The notes under the pieces: generated by a model
The model's database searches: none
What the model was told of the DNA's origin: nothing
What the model saw: only the letters and a program-made list of their open reading frames with translations
Source of the DNA: Gammaproteobacteria bacterium
GTDB lineage: Bacteria; Pseudomonadota; Gammaproteobacteria; Pseudomonadales; Azotimanducaceae
Reading direction: 5' to 3'
Assembly: GCA_020832085.1 (NCBI GenBank)
Contig: JAFIFJ010000114.1
Span: 1-57,983 of the forward strand
Length of the DNA stretch: 57,983 nucleotides
Part shown: positions 9,546 to 18,282 of the stretch, in pieces
Layout: the number at the start of each line of letters is the position of its first letter
Position numbering within the stretch: the first letter of the stretch is position 1
Program-made: the position numbers and the translations under genes

Positions 9546-9577
9546 CAGGTTGCTGAAAAGAGTTCTTCAGCAGCCTG
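9546..9577. repeat. Intergenic stem-loop upstream of the ykvA-like gene
   Basis: Twelve-base arms at 9546-9557 and 9566-9577 pair with one mismatch around an 8-base loop. There is no T-run, so it is not an evident terminator. It lies 36 bases before the downstream start codon, inside a 273-base stretch (9340-9612) in which I see no gene. A second weaker hairpin is at 9413-9435. Confidence 0.45.
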
Positions 9578-9612
9578 CTCACTCTCAATCTTGCGGATCA
9601 GGGGATCGCTCG

Positions 9613-10152
9613 ATGTCACTGAAAATCACTTTCGAACTGGAAGAGCAGGATCTCAAATACTTCCGCGCGCAGATGAATCGCGCGCGCAAGGTTGCCAAGG
9701 CAGCCACGGAAGAGGAGGTCATTGCCAAGGCGAAGGAAGCCCTGGCCAGCGTGCGCAGCCAGAAAAAGGTCCCGGGCTTTGTGGCCGAGCGCCTCGACAA
9801 GGTCGACAGCCTGATCAACATGCTCGGCGACGGCGAGTGGGCACTGGAGGCCAAGGAGCGCAAGGACGTGGTGACGGCGCTGTCCTACTTCAATGATCCC
9901 GAGGACATGATCCCGGACAACATTCCGGTCATCGGCCTGATCGACGACGCCATCATGATCGAACTGGTGGTACGGGAACTCGCCCCGGAGATCGAGGCCT
10001 ACACGGACTTCTGCAACTACCGCAAGGCGGCGCCGAAGGCTTCCCATGAGGACTGGTTGGAGGCCAAACGGCGGGCCCTGTTCGCGCGCATGCGGCGCCG
10101 GCGCCAGAGTTCCGTCAGTGCCCGTCGCGGCCCGCGGTTCCGGTTGTTCTGA
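9613..10152 (+). CDS. YkvA family protein (DUF1232)
   Basis: This 179-residue protein has a charged helical N-terminal half. The DUF1232 signature is at about residues 90-120: ALSYFNDPEDMIPD followed by IPVIGLIDDA. The family's function is not established. The C-terminus is strongly basic and arginine-rich (RMRRRRQ), which could favour nucleic-acid or membrane contact; that is speculation. The start at 9613 is chosen because sequence conservation begins with MSLKITFEL. It converges with sppA, with 23 bases between the stops. Confidence 0.8.
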   Translation: MSLKITFELEEQDLKYFRAQMNRARKVAKAATEEEVIAKAKEALASVRSQKKVPGFVAERLDKVDSLINMLGDGEWALEAKERKDVVTALSYFNDPEDMIPDNIPVIGLIDDAIMIELVVRELAPEIEAYTDFCNYRKAAPKASHEDWLEAKRRALFARMRRRRQSSVSARRGPRFRLF

Positions 10153-10175
10153 TCGTTCCCGGACTGAGGCCGGAC

Positions 10176-12032
10176 TCAGCGGATGGTGCAGGCCGCACAT
10201 AAGGCCTGCAGCTGGTCGGCCTCCATCAGACGATCGAGTTGGAGCAGGGGCTCTCCGAACACCCGGCCCAGACGGGTCAGGCTCTGCCAACTGCTGCCCG
10301 GCGTGCTACCTGCCAGCAGCCGCCCGCTGTAGCTGCTGAGCATGCGTTCGAGGATGAGGTCACGGGTGGAGGGCGGCTCCTCCAGGTAGTCGATCTGCCA
10401 ACGGTCGATACCGGCCAGTGCAGCAGCCTGGGCCACGGCCGCATCGAGTCCTCCCAGCTCATCCACCAGACCAAGGCGTTGGGCGGCCGACCCGCTCCAG
10501 ACCCGGCCTTCCGCAAGAGCCTCCACGGCGGTCAGATCCAGGTCGCGGCCCCGGGCCACCAGTTCCATGAACTGCTGATTGGCCTGGGCCACGCGCTGCT
10601 CGAGGATGTCAGCCAGGGCCGGATTCAGCCCCTGCATGGGGTTGCCGGCGCCGGAGAGGCTGTGGGTGCCGACCCCGTCGCTGAAGACACCCAGCGCCGC
10701 GAAGGATTCCTCGAAGGTCGGCAGCAGGCCATAGACGCCGATGGAGCCGGTGATCGTGTCCTGCTCGGCAAAGATCCGATCCGCAGTGGCGCTGACCCAG
10801 TACCCCCCCGATGCGGCAATGGAGCCCATGGACACCACCACGGGCTTGCCAGCCACCTGGGCCAGTTCCAGTTCGCGCCGGATCAGTTCCGACGTGAAGA
10901 CGCTGCCGCCGGGAGAATTCACCCGCAGAACGATGGCGCGGATATCGTCGTCCTGCCGTGCCTGCCGGATCATGCGCAGAGTGGGTTCGCCCACCGCCGC
11001 GCCGCGAGGCTGCTCGCCGCCGATGATCGTGCCTTCGGCCACAATGACGCCGATGCGGGCTTCCCCCTTGCTGCTGCTCCCTGCAGCCACCTGCGGATCA
11101 CGCAGGTAGCTGCGATGGTCGATCTGCTTGAACGTCCTGCCGTCGCCGTTGCGACCGACGAGTTGGATCAGGCGGTCCCGGCCGGCGTCCCGGGCCAGCA
11201 ACTCGTCTACCAGCCCGGTCTCCAGGGCGAGGCGGGCGAGATCCCCGCGCATGCTGCGCAGTCGCTGGGGCTGTTCCTCGATGATCGTATCGAGCGTCTC
11301 CGGCGACATGCGTCGGTTGCTGGCCACCTGATCACGAATGCTGCGCCAGACCTCGTCGATGAGCTGCTGGGCGTTCTCCCGTGCTTCATCGGACATGTCG
11401 TCGCGCAGAAAGGGCTCCACCGCGGACTTGTATTCCCCGGCACGGAAGACGTTGACCCGGACCTTCAGCTTGTCGAGTCCGGAGGCGAAGAAGGTGGGCT
11501 GCAGGGCGAGACCGCTGAGCAGGACCTGTCCCATGGGATTGAGATAGAGCTGGTCGGCGAAGCTCGCCAGAAAATACTGGGGCTGGCTCAAGTTGTCGGC
11601 GATCACGACCACCGGTTTGCCGGATGCCCGGAACGCGCTGAGGCTCTTGCCGAGACTGTTCAGCGTTGCCGGAGCCGCTCCCGGGAAACGGTCCAGGTCC
11701 AGGACCAGAGCCTGGATCCGATTGTCCTTGGCGGCGCGCTCCAAGGCGTGGACCAGGTCCCTCATTTCGATGGGGCGGGCGCTGTCCTGATCCGCGAACA
11801 GCAACTCCAGCGGTTCCGGCCGCGGTGCTTCCTCCATGATCGGTGCGTCCAGCTTCAGCACCAGGGCCGCACCATCCGGGACGGCCACCCGCTCGTCGCC
11901 GGAGAAGAGCAGCAACAGCACCACGACGATCAGCGCCAGGAACAGAATATTGGCCGTGACGGTTCTGGCGGCGCTGAGGAAGCGGCCGGCGCTGCGGAAG
12001 AAGCCCGGGTGTTGCTGGTCTTGGGACGACAT
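10176..12032 (-). CDS. sppA: Signal peptide peptidase SppA, 67K type
   Basis: This 618-residue inner-membrane serine protease degrades cleaved signal peptides. A single N-terminal transmembrane helix spans about residues 24-43. Two tandem S49 domains follow. The first contains the general-base lysine in GEYKSAVEPF (Lys202). The second contains the nucleophile in SMGSIAASGGYW (Ser408). This split Ser/Lys dyad across duplicated domains is the hallmark of the E. coli-like long form. The start is set at 12032 because the downstream MSSQ start has a GGAG site, whereas the in-frame codon eight residues upstream does not look better. It is divergent from the acyl-CoA ligase. Confidence 0.93.
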   Translation of the reverse strand: MSSQDQQHPGFFRSAGRFLSAARTVTANILFLALIVVVLLLLFSGDERVAVPDGAALVLKLDAPIMEEAPRPEPLELLFADQDSARPIEMRDLVHALERAAKDNRIQALVLDLDRFPGAAPATLNSLGKSLSAFRASGKPVVVIADNLSQPQYFLASFADQLYLNPMGQVLLSGLALQPTFFASGLDKLKVRVNVFRAGEYKSAVEPFLRDDMSDEARENAQQLIDEVWRSIRDQVASNRRMSPETLDTIIEEQPQRLRSMRGDLARLALETGLVDELLARDAGRDRLIQLVGRNGDGRTFKQIDHRSYLRDPQVAAGSSSKGEARIGVIVAEGTIIGGEQPRGAAVGEPTLRMIRQARQDDDIRAIVLRVNSPGGSVFTSELIRRELELAQVAGKPVVVSMGSIAASGGYWVSATADRIFAEQDTITGSIGVYGLLPTFEESFAALGVFSDGVGTHSLSGAGNPMQGLNPALADILEQRVAQANQQFMELVARGRDLDLTAVEALAEGRVWSGSAAQRLGLVDELGGLDAAVAQAAALAGIDRWQIDYLEEPPSTRDLILERMLSSYSGRLLAGSTPGSSWQSLTRLGRVFGEPLLQLDRLMEADQLQALCAACTIR

Positions 12033-12348
12033 TGCGAAAGCTCCAAGTTGGGTCACCTCAAGTCTAGCAGACCGCGGGTCCGCCTCCCTCCCGGCGTCAG
12101 TTCAAATGAAGGGATGTTGCGGTGAACTGATGACGGGGCTGATCCCGGCAGATGGCGGGCGCTGTGAGGGCCCGCACGCCGGCAATCGTGCGCGAAGCGT
12201 GCTCCCACAACGGCGGTAGCACCGTCGGAGCGGACTCCTCCGCGGTTCCTGCAGGGTGGACAACGGGCCGCCCCGTTGCCGCCCGTGTTGTTGTCGACGC
12301 CCGGGCTGTGGTGAAGTTCAGACCTTCTTGGCAGAGAGAGCACGGACC
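12033..12348. other. Divergent intergenic region between sppA and the acyl-CoA ligase gene
   Basis: This stretch must hold both promoters. No gene is apparent. At about 12180-12225 there is a fragment (GCGCGAAGCGTGCTCCCACAA) similar to the CTCCCACA-containing repeats at 441-460 and 57940-57980, so it is probably a degenerate member of the same REP-like family. I could not assign promoter boxes. Confidence 0.4.
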
Positions 12349-14001
12349 ATGCCCAATTCCATCTTTGATCGCGATCTCGACCCAGTCGCGGCCAATCATG
12401 TTCCGCTCTCGCCCCTGAGCTTTCTGGCCCGGACGGCGGCGGTGTACCCCAATCACCCGGCCCTGATCCACGCGGATCGGCGTCTGACCTGGAGCGAGGT
12501 GGACCGGCGCTGTCGGCGGCTGGCGAGCGCGCTTCAGGGCCGCGGCATCGGTCGTGGGGACACGGTGGCGGTGCTGGCTCCCAATGTGCCCGCCATGTTC
12601 GAGGCGCATTTCGGAGTGCCCATGGCAGGCGCCGTGCTCAATGCCATCAATACGCGCCTGGACGCGGCCGCCATCGGCTTCATCCTGGAGCACGGCGAAG
12701 CCCGGGTGCTGCTGGTGGATGCCGAGCTGGCCTCGGTGGCCCGCGATGCCCTGTCCCACTGCAGCCATGGGGCCGACATCCTGGTCGTGGACATCGCCGA
12801 TGCCGCGGTGCCCGATGGGCAACCCATCGGCGCCCTGGAGTACGAAACGCTGCTGACCGAAGGCGACCCGGACTATGCCTGGAAACTGCCCGCAGACGAG
12901 TGGGATGCGATTTCGCTGAACTACACCTCAGGCACCACGGGCGATCCCAAGGGTGTGGTCTATCATCATCGCGGAGCCTACCTGAACGCCGTGGGCAACG
13001 CGCTGGCCTGGGAAATGGGTCAGCATCCGGTGTACCTGTGGACCCTGCCGCTGTTCCACTGCAACGGCTGGTGTTTTCCCTGGACCCTGGCTGCCGTGGC
13101 CGGCACCTCGGTCTGTCTGCGTGCCGTGCGCGAGGAGCCCATCTTCGCCGCACTGGCGGACCACGGAGTCACCCACTTCTGCGGCGCGCCCATCGTCCTC
13201 AACACCCTGGCCAACGCACCGGCTGCGGTCCGCCGCGAACTGCCGGGTACCGTGAAGGTGATGACTGCCGGTGCGGCGCCACCGGCCAGCGTGCTGCAGA
13301 AGATGGAGGCCATGGGCTTTGCGGTGACCCACGTTTACGGCCTCACCGAAACCTACGGTCCCTGTACCCTGTGCGCACCCCAGGCGGACTGGGAGGACAT
13401 GGCCCCCGAGGACCGGGCCAGGACCAAGGCCCGACAGGGGGTGCCCTATCACATGCTCGATGGCCTGATGGTGGCGGATCCTGAAACCCTGGAGCCGGTT
13501 GCCCGTGACGGGACTGCCATGGGTGAGGTGTTCATGCGTGGCAACAACGTGATGAAGGGCTACCTGAAAAATCCCGCCAGCACCGGCAAGGCGTTCGCAG
13601 GGGGCTGGTTCCACTCCGGGGATCTGGCCGTATGGCATCCCGACGGCTACATCCAGATCCGCGACCGCTCCAAGGACATCATCATTTCCGGCGGCGAGAA
13701 CATCTCCAGCATCGAGGTGGAGGACGTACTCTACCGGCATCCGGCCGTGCTCGAGGCCGCGGTGGTGGCGGTGAGCGACGAGAAGTGGGGAGAGACTCCC
13801 TGCGCGGTGCTCACGCTGGCACCGGGAAGCGAAGTCGACGCGGAGGAGATCCGGGCGTTCTGCCGTGAGCACCTCGCCCGGTTCAAGGTACCCGGGCATG
13901 TGATCTTCGGTACGCTGCCGAAGACCTCCACCGGCAAGATCCAGAAGTTCGTCCTGCGGGCCGAGGCGGAGCGGCAGATTCACGGCGGCGGGCAGGCATG
14001 A
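12349..14001 (+). CDS. Acyl-CoA synthetase (AMP-forming, ANL superfamily)
   Basis: This 550-residue adenylating enzyme activates a carboxylic acid as acyl-AMP and then acyl-CoA. The P-loop YTSGTTGDPKG is at residues 192-202, VYGLTETYGP in the middle, and the hinge/adenylate motif GWFHSGDLAVWHPDGY. The catalytic lysine is in the C-terminal TGKIQK (Lys530). It belongs to the FadD-like group that also contains DmdB (methylmercaptopropionate) and medium-chain ligases; the substrate cannot be read from sequence. The start is ATG 12349 after a GAGAGAG site. Its last four bases overlap the MurF-like gene (ATGA), so the two are translationally coupled. It opens an unusual five-gene run. Confidence 0.9.
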   Translation: MPNSIFDRDLDPVAANHVPLSPLSFLARTAAVYPNHPALIHADRRLTWSEVDRRCRRLASALQGRGIGRGDTVAVLAPNVPAMFEAHFGVPMAGAVLNAINTRLDAAAIGFILEHGEARVLLVDAELASVARDALSHCSHGADILVVDIADAAVPDGQPIGALEYETLLTEGDPDYAWKLPADEWDAISLNYTSGTTGDPKGVVYHHRGAYLNAVGNALAWEMGQHPVYLWTLPLFHCNGWCFPWTLAAVAGTSVCLRAVREEPIFAALADHGVTHFCGAPIVLNTLANAPAAVRRELPGTVKVMTAGAAPPASVLQKMEAMGFAVTHVYGLTETYGPCTLCAPQADWEDMAPEDRARTKARQGVPYHMLDGLMVADPETLEPVARDGTAMGEVFMRGNNVMKGYLKNPASTGKAFAGGWFHSGDLAVWHPDGYIQIRDRSKDIIISGGENISSIEVEDVLYRHPAVLEAAVVAVSDEKWGETPCAVLTLAPGSEVDAEEIRAFCREHLARFKVPGHVIFGTLPKTSTGKIQKFVLRAEAERQIHGGGQA

Positions 14002-15377
14002 AGGCAGCGCTGTGGACGGCGGACGAGCTGACCGAAGCTCTCGAACTGGCCCAACCCGCAGGTGTGGACGTGGGCGGGGTGAGCATCGACTCCCGGACCC
14101 TCGAACCCGGAGATCTGTTCATCGCCTTGAGCGGTGAACCCGATGCGCGCTATTTCGGCGCTGGAGGCAGCGGCCGTGACGGCCACGACTTCGTGGCTGC
14201 CGCCGGCAGGCGAGGCGCCGCCGCCGCCCTGGTCAGCCGCAGGGTCGATGCCGACATCCCGCTGCTGCAGGTGCCCGATACCTTCACGGCGCTGTGGCAG
14301 CTGGCTGCCAGCGCCCGCGAACGGTTTCCGGGTCCCGTGTTCGCGGTGACGGGCTCGAGCGGCAAGACCACGGTCAAGAGCATGCTGGCTGCCGCGCTGC
14401 CCGGCAGTCACGCATCGGAGGGCAGCTTCAACAATCACATCGGCGTACCGCTTTCGCTGGCGCGCCTGCCTCGGAATGTCCGCGCCGGCATCTTCGAGAT
14501 CGGCATGAATTCCCCGGGGGAGATCGCACCCTTGGCCCGACTGGTCAGGCCCCGGGTGGCTCTGGTGCTCAACGTGCTCGGGGTGCACCTGGAAGGTCTT
14601 GGATCCCTCGATGCCATCCGTCGCGAGAAGCTCAGCATCGCGACCGGACTGGATGCGGATGGCGTGCTGGTGGTGCCCGATACCCTCGATTTGAGCGACA
14701 TCGCGCACCGTGGCCGCAGACTGACCTTCGGCACCGGAGTCAGCGCCGACGTGCGTCTGGTGGAGGAGGGTGGCCGGGCTCGAATCGTCTTGCCTGACGG
14801 CCATGCGCTGGCGCTGCAGCTGACCGTCGAGGGTCCCCATCGCAGGCTCTCGGCGGCCGCGGTGGTGGCCTGCCTGGTGACCGCGGACCTGGATCCCGCA
14901 GCGGCCGTACCGCTGCTGGAAGTGATGCAGCCGCCGCGGGGCCGAGGCGGCAGCGTGGAGGTCGGCGGCGTGCGGTTCATTGATGACAGCTACAACGCCA
15001 ATCCCGACAGTGTCCGCTTCGCGTTGCAGGCACTGCGGGAACAGCCGGCCCGCCGGCGTTTCGCCCTGCTCGGCGACATGCTCGAACTCGGCGCCGAGGA
15101 GCATGCGCTGCATCGTGGCCTGGCGGCGGCCTGCGCCGGTGTCGATGGGGTGTACTGTGTGGGTGAGCGCATGGCTGCACTGCATGCTGCACTCCCTGAA
15201 TCCCAGCGGGCCGGCTACTGGCGGGACTGCGAGAGCCTGGATATCGAAGCTATCGCCGCAACGCTCGAGGCCGGTGACGTGATCCTGGTAAAGGCTTCCA
15301 ATCGCATGTTCTGGAAGGCCGGCAGTGTCGCCGCGCTGCTGGCGGCGATGGAACGGCGGCAGGGTGACCATTCGTGA
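13998..15377 (+). CDS. Mur ligase, MurF-like paralogue
   Basis: This 459-residue ATP-dependent ligase has MurF architecture. The N-terminal domain contains DSRTLEPGDLFIALSGE (31-47). ATP is bound at TGSSGKTT (118-125), with NNHIGVPLSLA, EIGMN (167-171) and a likely carbamylated Lys211. DDSYNANPDS (329-338) and LLGDMLELG follow. True MurF joins D-Ala-D-Ala to UDP-MurNAc-tripeptide. Two things make me doubt that this is the housekeeping enzyme: it is outside any division/cell-wall cluster, and the conserved C-terminal KGSR-type motif reads KASNRMFW (Lys432). It overlaps the acyl-CoA ligase by 4 bases and is followed by a MoaA-like gene. It could be a second MurF or a Mur-type ligase acting on another substrate. 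Confidence 0.75.
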   Translation: MKAALWTADELTEALELAQPAGVDVGGVSIDSRTLEPGDLFIALSGEPDARYFGAGGSGRDGHDFVAAAGRRGAAAALVSRRVDADIPLLQVPDTFTALWQLAASARERFPGPVFAVTGSSGKTTVKSMLAAALPGSHASEGSFNNHIGVPLSLARLPRNVRAGIFEIGMNSPGEIAPLARLVRPRVALVLNVLGVHLEGLGSLDAIRREKLSIATGLDADGVLVVPDTLDLSDIAHRGRRLTFGTGVSADVRLVEEGGRARIVLPDGHALALQLTVEGPHRRLSAAAVVACLVTADLDPAAAVPLLEVMQPPRGRGGSVEVGGVRFIDDSYNANPDSVRFALQALREQPARRRFALLGDMLELGAEEHALHRGLAAACAGVDGVYCVGERMAALHAALPESQRAGYWRDCESLDIEAIAATLEAGDVILVKASNRMFWKAGSVAALLAAMERRQGDHS

Positions 15378-15417
15378 CCGGGCGTCATGGCTGGCGCCAT
15401 GCCATGAGGCCGCGGGC

Positions 15418-16434
15418 ATGGCATACTCCCTTCATGCCAAGGATGTTGTCACCATGATCGTCGACCGAGCGGGACGTCGCTTCCGCAATCTCCGCGTCAG
15501 TCTGACGGCGGCCTGCAACTACGCCTGCACGTACTGCGTGGAAGACGGCAAGCGGCTGCTGCGGGCCCGGGATGAACTCACGGCGGCTGAGCTGGTCCAC
15601 GCCGTGGAACTGCTCATCGAGGTGGCCGGGATCGAGAAGCTCCGCATCACCGGCGGTGAACCCCTGGTCACGCCCAAGTTCGATACCTTCCTGGCGGCGG
15701 TCATGACCATGCCGCTGACCGATGTCAGCTTCACCACCAATGGGCAGCTGCTGGCGGACAAGGTGGACCTGCTGGCGCGCTGTGGTCTGGAACGGGTCAA
15801 CGTCTCTCTGGACACGCTGCACCCGGAGCGGTTTCGCCAGATCGCCCGCGGCGGCGATCTCGACTCGGTACTTCTAGGCATCGAGCGCTGCCTCGAGGCG
15901 GGTATCCGCGTCAAACTCAACATGGTGCCGCTTAAGACCGGCAATGCGGATCAGATCCTGCCGTTGCTGGATTACGCCCTGGAGCGTGGCATCGAGCTGC
16001 GTTTCATCGAACTCATGCGCATGGGGCATCTGGCCCATTCGGCAGCCTTCGACCGTGACTTCCTGGGCATGGAAGAGATCCTCGGCATCATCGGTGAGCG
16101 TTATCGCTACAACCGTACCGACGCAGCCTGGGATTCCACGGCGGTGCGCTTCGATGTTCGGGGCGCCCAGGACACCGTCCTGGGTCAGATCGGCATCATT
16201 GCCAACGAGTCGGAACCGTTCTGCTCGAGCTGCACGCGGCTGCGCCTGTCAGCTGACGGCTACCTCCATGGCTGTCTGTCGTCGAGCAACCGCCATGCGG
16301 TCAGTGACCTGCTGCGGGGGCCGCGGGAGGAAGCGGTCGCCGGCCTGGAAGCTGCCCTCTGGCGTGCTATGGGCGACAAGCAGGACGTGGCGTTCACCGG
16401 CGGCGTCACGGTCATGAAACTAATAGGCGGATAA
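15418..16434 (+). CDS. Radical SAM protein, MoaA-like (GTP 3',8-cyclase family)
   Basis: This 338-residue enzyme has the radical-SAM cluster motif CNYACTYC (Cys33, Cys37, Cys40) and the SAM-binding ITGGEP. A second C-terminal 4Fe-4S motif has Cys269, Cys272 and Cys286, spaced CX2C-X13-C as in MoaA. The protein ends in the double glycine that MoaA proteins need for activity. These features favour GTP cyclisation in molybdopterin synthesis. No other molybdenum-cofactor gene is nearby, and it sits between a Mur-type ligase and an IDH-like gene, so another substrate is possible. Two starts are plausible: 15418 (after GAGG) and 15454 (after AAGGA, 8 bases away). Confidence 0.8.
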   Translation: MAYSLHAKDVVTMIVDRAGRRFRNLRVSLTAACNYACTYCVEDGKRLLRARDELTAAELVHAVELLIEVAGIEKLRITGGEPLVTPKFDTFLAAVMTMPLTDVSFTTNGQLLADKVDLLARCGLERVNVSLDTLHPERFRQIARGGDLDSVLLGIERCLEAGIRVKLNMVPLKTGNADQILPLLDYALERGIELRFIELMRMGHLAHSAAFDRDFLGMEEILGIIGERYRYNRTDAAWDSTAVRFDVRGAQDTVLGQIGIIANESEPFCSSCTRLRLSADGYLHGCLSSSNRHAVSDLLRGPREEAVAGLEAALWRAMGDKQDVAFTGGVTVMKLIGG

Positions 16435-16500
16435 TGTCGCGGGAGCATGCCTGACCTCGGGGATGCCTTCTGGCGCCCGGCTGGCTGACGGAATCCCGCT

Positions 16501-16549
16501 CGCCGCCGTTCGCCAGCATTCGCCAGGATTCGCCAGCATTCGCCAAGAG
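16501..16549 (+). repeat. 10-bp tandem repeat in the leader of the IDH-like gene
   Basis: Decamers of the form CGCCAGCATT run in perfect register: 16501-16510 (CGCCGCCGTT), 16511-16520, 16521-16530 (one change), 16531-16540, then a half unit running directly into the ribosome-binding site AAGAGGAG. The array ends about 12 bases before a TTG start codon. Confidence 0.8.
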
Positions 16550-16560
16550 GAGTCCAAACC

Positions 16561-17610
16561 TTGCACGCTCCCATCGAGGTGACCGAACTTCTTGGTGACG
16601 GCATCGGGCCGGAGCTGGCCGCGTCCATTGCTGCCATTGCCGATGCCCTGCCCATCGACCTGAGCTTCCGCAAGATCGACTGGTCACTGCCGACCCGGGA
16701 GGCGAAGGGACTGGCCTCCATCGACGAAGCGGAGGCGGCCATGCGCGCCACCCGCATCGGTCTGAAGTACCCGACGGTCACCGGTTCCCGCTCACCCAAT
16801 GCGCTGTTGCGGCGACGGCTGGATTTCAGCGTCATTTATCGACCGGTGATCTCCATTCCCGGCATCTCCTCGAACTTCAAGGAGAACGTCAATGCCCACA
16901 TCGTGCGCATTGCCACGGGGGGAACCTACGACGATCCCGGTCAGCTGATCGGACGCCATGCGGCGGTGTCCCTGCGCATGGTCGAGCGGGAGCCCTGTCT
17001 GCACGCGGCTCACTTCGCCTTCAGGCTGGCGCGTGACAAGGGCTATACGGTGACGTCCGCCTCCAAGCACACCATCCAGCGGGTGACTGACGGCCTGTTC
17101 GAGGCGGTGGTGGATGAGGTCCACGATCAGTACGACAAGGACGTTCATCATCACAAGGAACTCTTCGACGCTCTGCTCGGCAAGCTGATCCTGCGACCCC
17201 AGGACTATCAGGTGATCCTGGTCCTGAACGAGTACGGGGACTTTCTCTCCGACATGGCCTCCGGTCTGGTGGGCAGCCTCGGTACGGGGGCCAGCGGCAA
17301 CTACAGTTTCGACGAGGACCACAACGTCGCCCTGGCCATGTTCGATCCGGCCGGCGGCACGGCACCGGACATCGCCGGGCAGAACAAGGCCAACCCGGCG
17401 GCCATGATGCTGGCCTTCGGCATGCTGCTCGATCACATCGGCCGCTACGATCTCGGCCACGCGCTGCGTCTGTCGCTGCTCAACGCCATCAAGGACGGGT
17501 GCTGCACCGCTGATCTTCGCGGCAGCATGAGCACCACCGAATTCACAGCGGAAGTGGCCGGGCGCCTTCCCGTTCACCTTGCCGAGACTCTGGAGGCGGA
17601 CGATGGTTGA
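16561..17610 (+). CDS. Isocitrate/isopropylmalate dehydrogenase family protein
   Basis: This 349-residue decarboxylating beta-hydroxyacid dehydrogenase carries GDGIGPE at residues 12-18. The substrate loop is SPNALLR (Ser78, Asn80, Arg84), followed by RPVISIPG, LNEYGDFLSDMASGLVG and the cofactor motif GGTAPDIAGQNKANP. The S-x-N-x-x-L-R motif and the GQNKANP loop point to isocitrate-type rather than isopropylmalate-type substrates. The start is TTG, supported by AAGAGGAG upstream. It overlaps the DUF1285 gene by 8 bases. No citrate-cycle genes are nearby, so it may be the sole IDH or a paralogue working with its operon neighbours. Confidence 0.85.
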   Translation: MHAPIEVTELLGDGIGPELAASIAAIADALPIDLSFRKIDWSLPTREAKGLASIDEAEAAMRATRIGLKYPTVTGSRSPNALLRRRLDFSVIYRPVISIPGISSNFKENVNAHIVRIATGGTYDDPGQLIGRHAAVSLRMVEREPCLHAAHFAFRLARDKGYTVTSASKHTIQRVTDGLFEAVVDEVHDQYDKDVHHHKELFDALLGKLILRPQDYQVILVLNEYGDFLSDMASGLVGSLGTGASGNYSFDEDHNVALAMFDPAGGTAPDIAGQNKANPAAMMLAFGMLLDHIGRYDLGHALRLSLLNAIKDGCCTADLRGSMSTTEFTAEVAGRLPVHLAETLEADDG

Positions 17611-18160
17611 GTCAGGACGCGCCGACGCTCTGTTCAAGGAAATGCTCGATGCCCAGGCGTCCAAGTCCCTGCCGCCGGTGGAGAAGTGGCATCCCGAGCA
17701 ACGGGGCCGCATCGATATCCGCATTGCCCGGGACGGGACCTGGTTTCACGAGGGAAGCGAGATCAAGCGGGCGGCCATGGTGAAGCTGTTCTCGACCATC
17801 CTGCGGCGGGACGACGGGGACTACTTTCTGGTCACCCCGGGCGAGCAACTGGCCATCGAAGTGGAGGATGTGCCGTTCGCGGCCATCAGCCTGCTGCGCA
17901 GTGGCAGCGGGGCAGCGCAGCAGCTTCTGTTCACCACCAACGTGGATGAACACGTTCTGGCTGACGCCGAGCACGCCATCGAGGTCCGCGACCGGGACGG
18001 GGAGCCCGCGCCCTATCTGCACGTCCGCAGTGACCTCTGGGCCCTCATGACCCGCAACGTGTTCTACGAACTGGTGGCGATGGCCGAGCCGCACCCCAAC
18101 GACCCGTCCCGGCTTGGCGTCACCAGCTGCGGCGAGTGGTTCGAACTCGGCAGGGTGTGA
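17603..18160 (+). CDS. DUF1285 family protein
   Basis: This 185-residue protein of unknown function matches DUF1285. The family phrases are PPVEKWHPE, DIRIARDGTWFHEGSEI and YFLVTPGEQL, followed by VEDVPF and FTTNVDEHV. It has no signal peptide or membrane segment, so it is cytoplasmic. Its start codon lies inside the end of the IDH-like gene (8-base overlap), which shows cotranscription and probably coupled translation. It is the last gene of the five-gene run and is followed by a strong inverted repeat before the convergent etfD. Confidence 0.85.
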   Translation: MVESGRADALFKEMLDAQASKSLPPVEKWHPEQRGRIDIRIARDGTWFHEGSEIKRAAMVKLFSTILRRDDGDYFLVTPGEQLAIEVEDVPFAAISLLRSGSGAAQQLLFTTNVDEHVLADAEHAIEVRDRDGEPAPYLHVRSDLWALMTRNVFYELVAMAEPHPNDPSRLGVTSCGEWFELGRV

Positions 18161-18178
18161 GTGCCCGCAGGCGGGTGC

Positions 18179-18282
18179 TGTGGGAAGGCTCCCGCAGCGC
18201 AGCGCAGGGGGCCGATCTGAACAACCTCGCTCGAAGGCCACGCCATCGTTCCCCTGCGCTGCGCTACGGGAAACTTCCCACA
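18179..18282. repeat. 32-bp imperfect inverted repeat between convergent genes
   Basis: Arms at 18179-18210 and 18251-18282 are complementary over 32 bases with three mismatches, enclosing a 40-base loop. A partial third copy of the left arm plus loop edge occurs at about 18341-18368. The arms begin with TGTGGGAAG, like other REP-like elements in the window. It may act as a bidirectional terminator for the DUF1285 and etfD transcripts, or it may simply be a REP doublet. Confidence 0.7.

Noticed and set aside
10239-12125. 628-codon open frame on the plus strand opposite sppA
   Set aside because: It is antisense to a clear SppA with both catalytic residues; the translation is low-complexity and His/Gln-rich.
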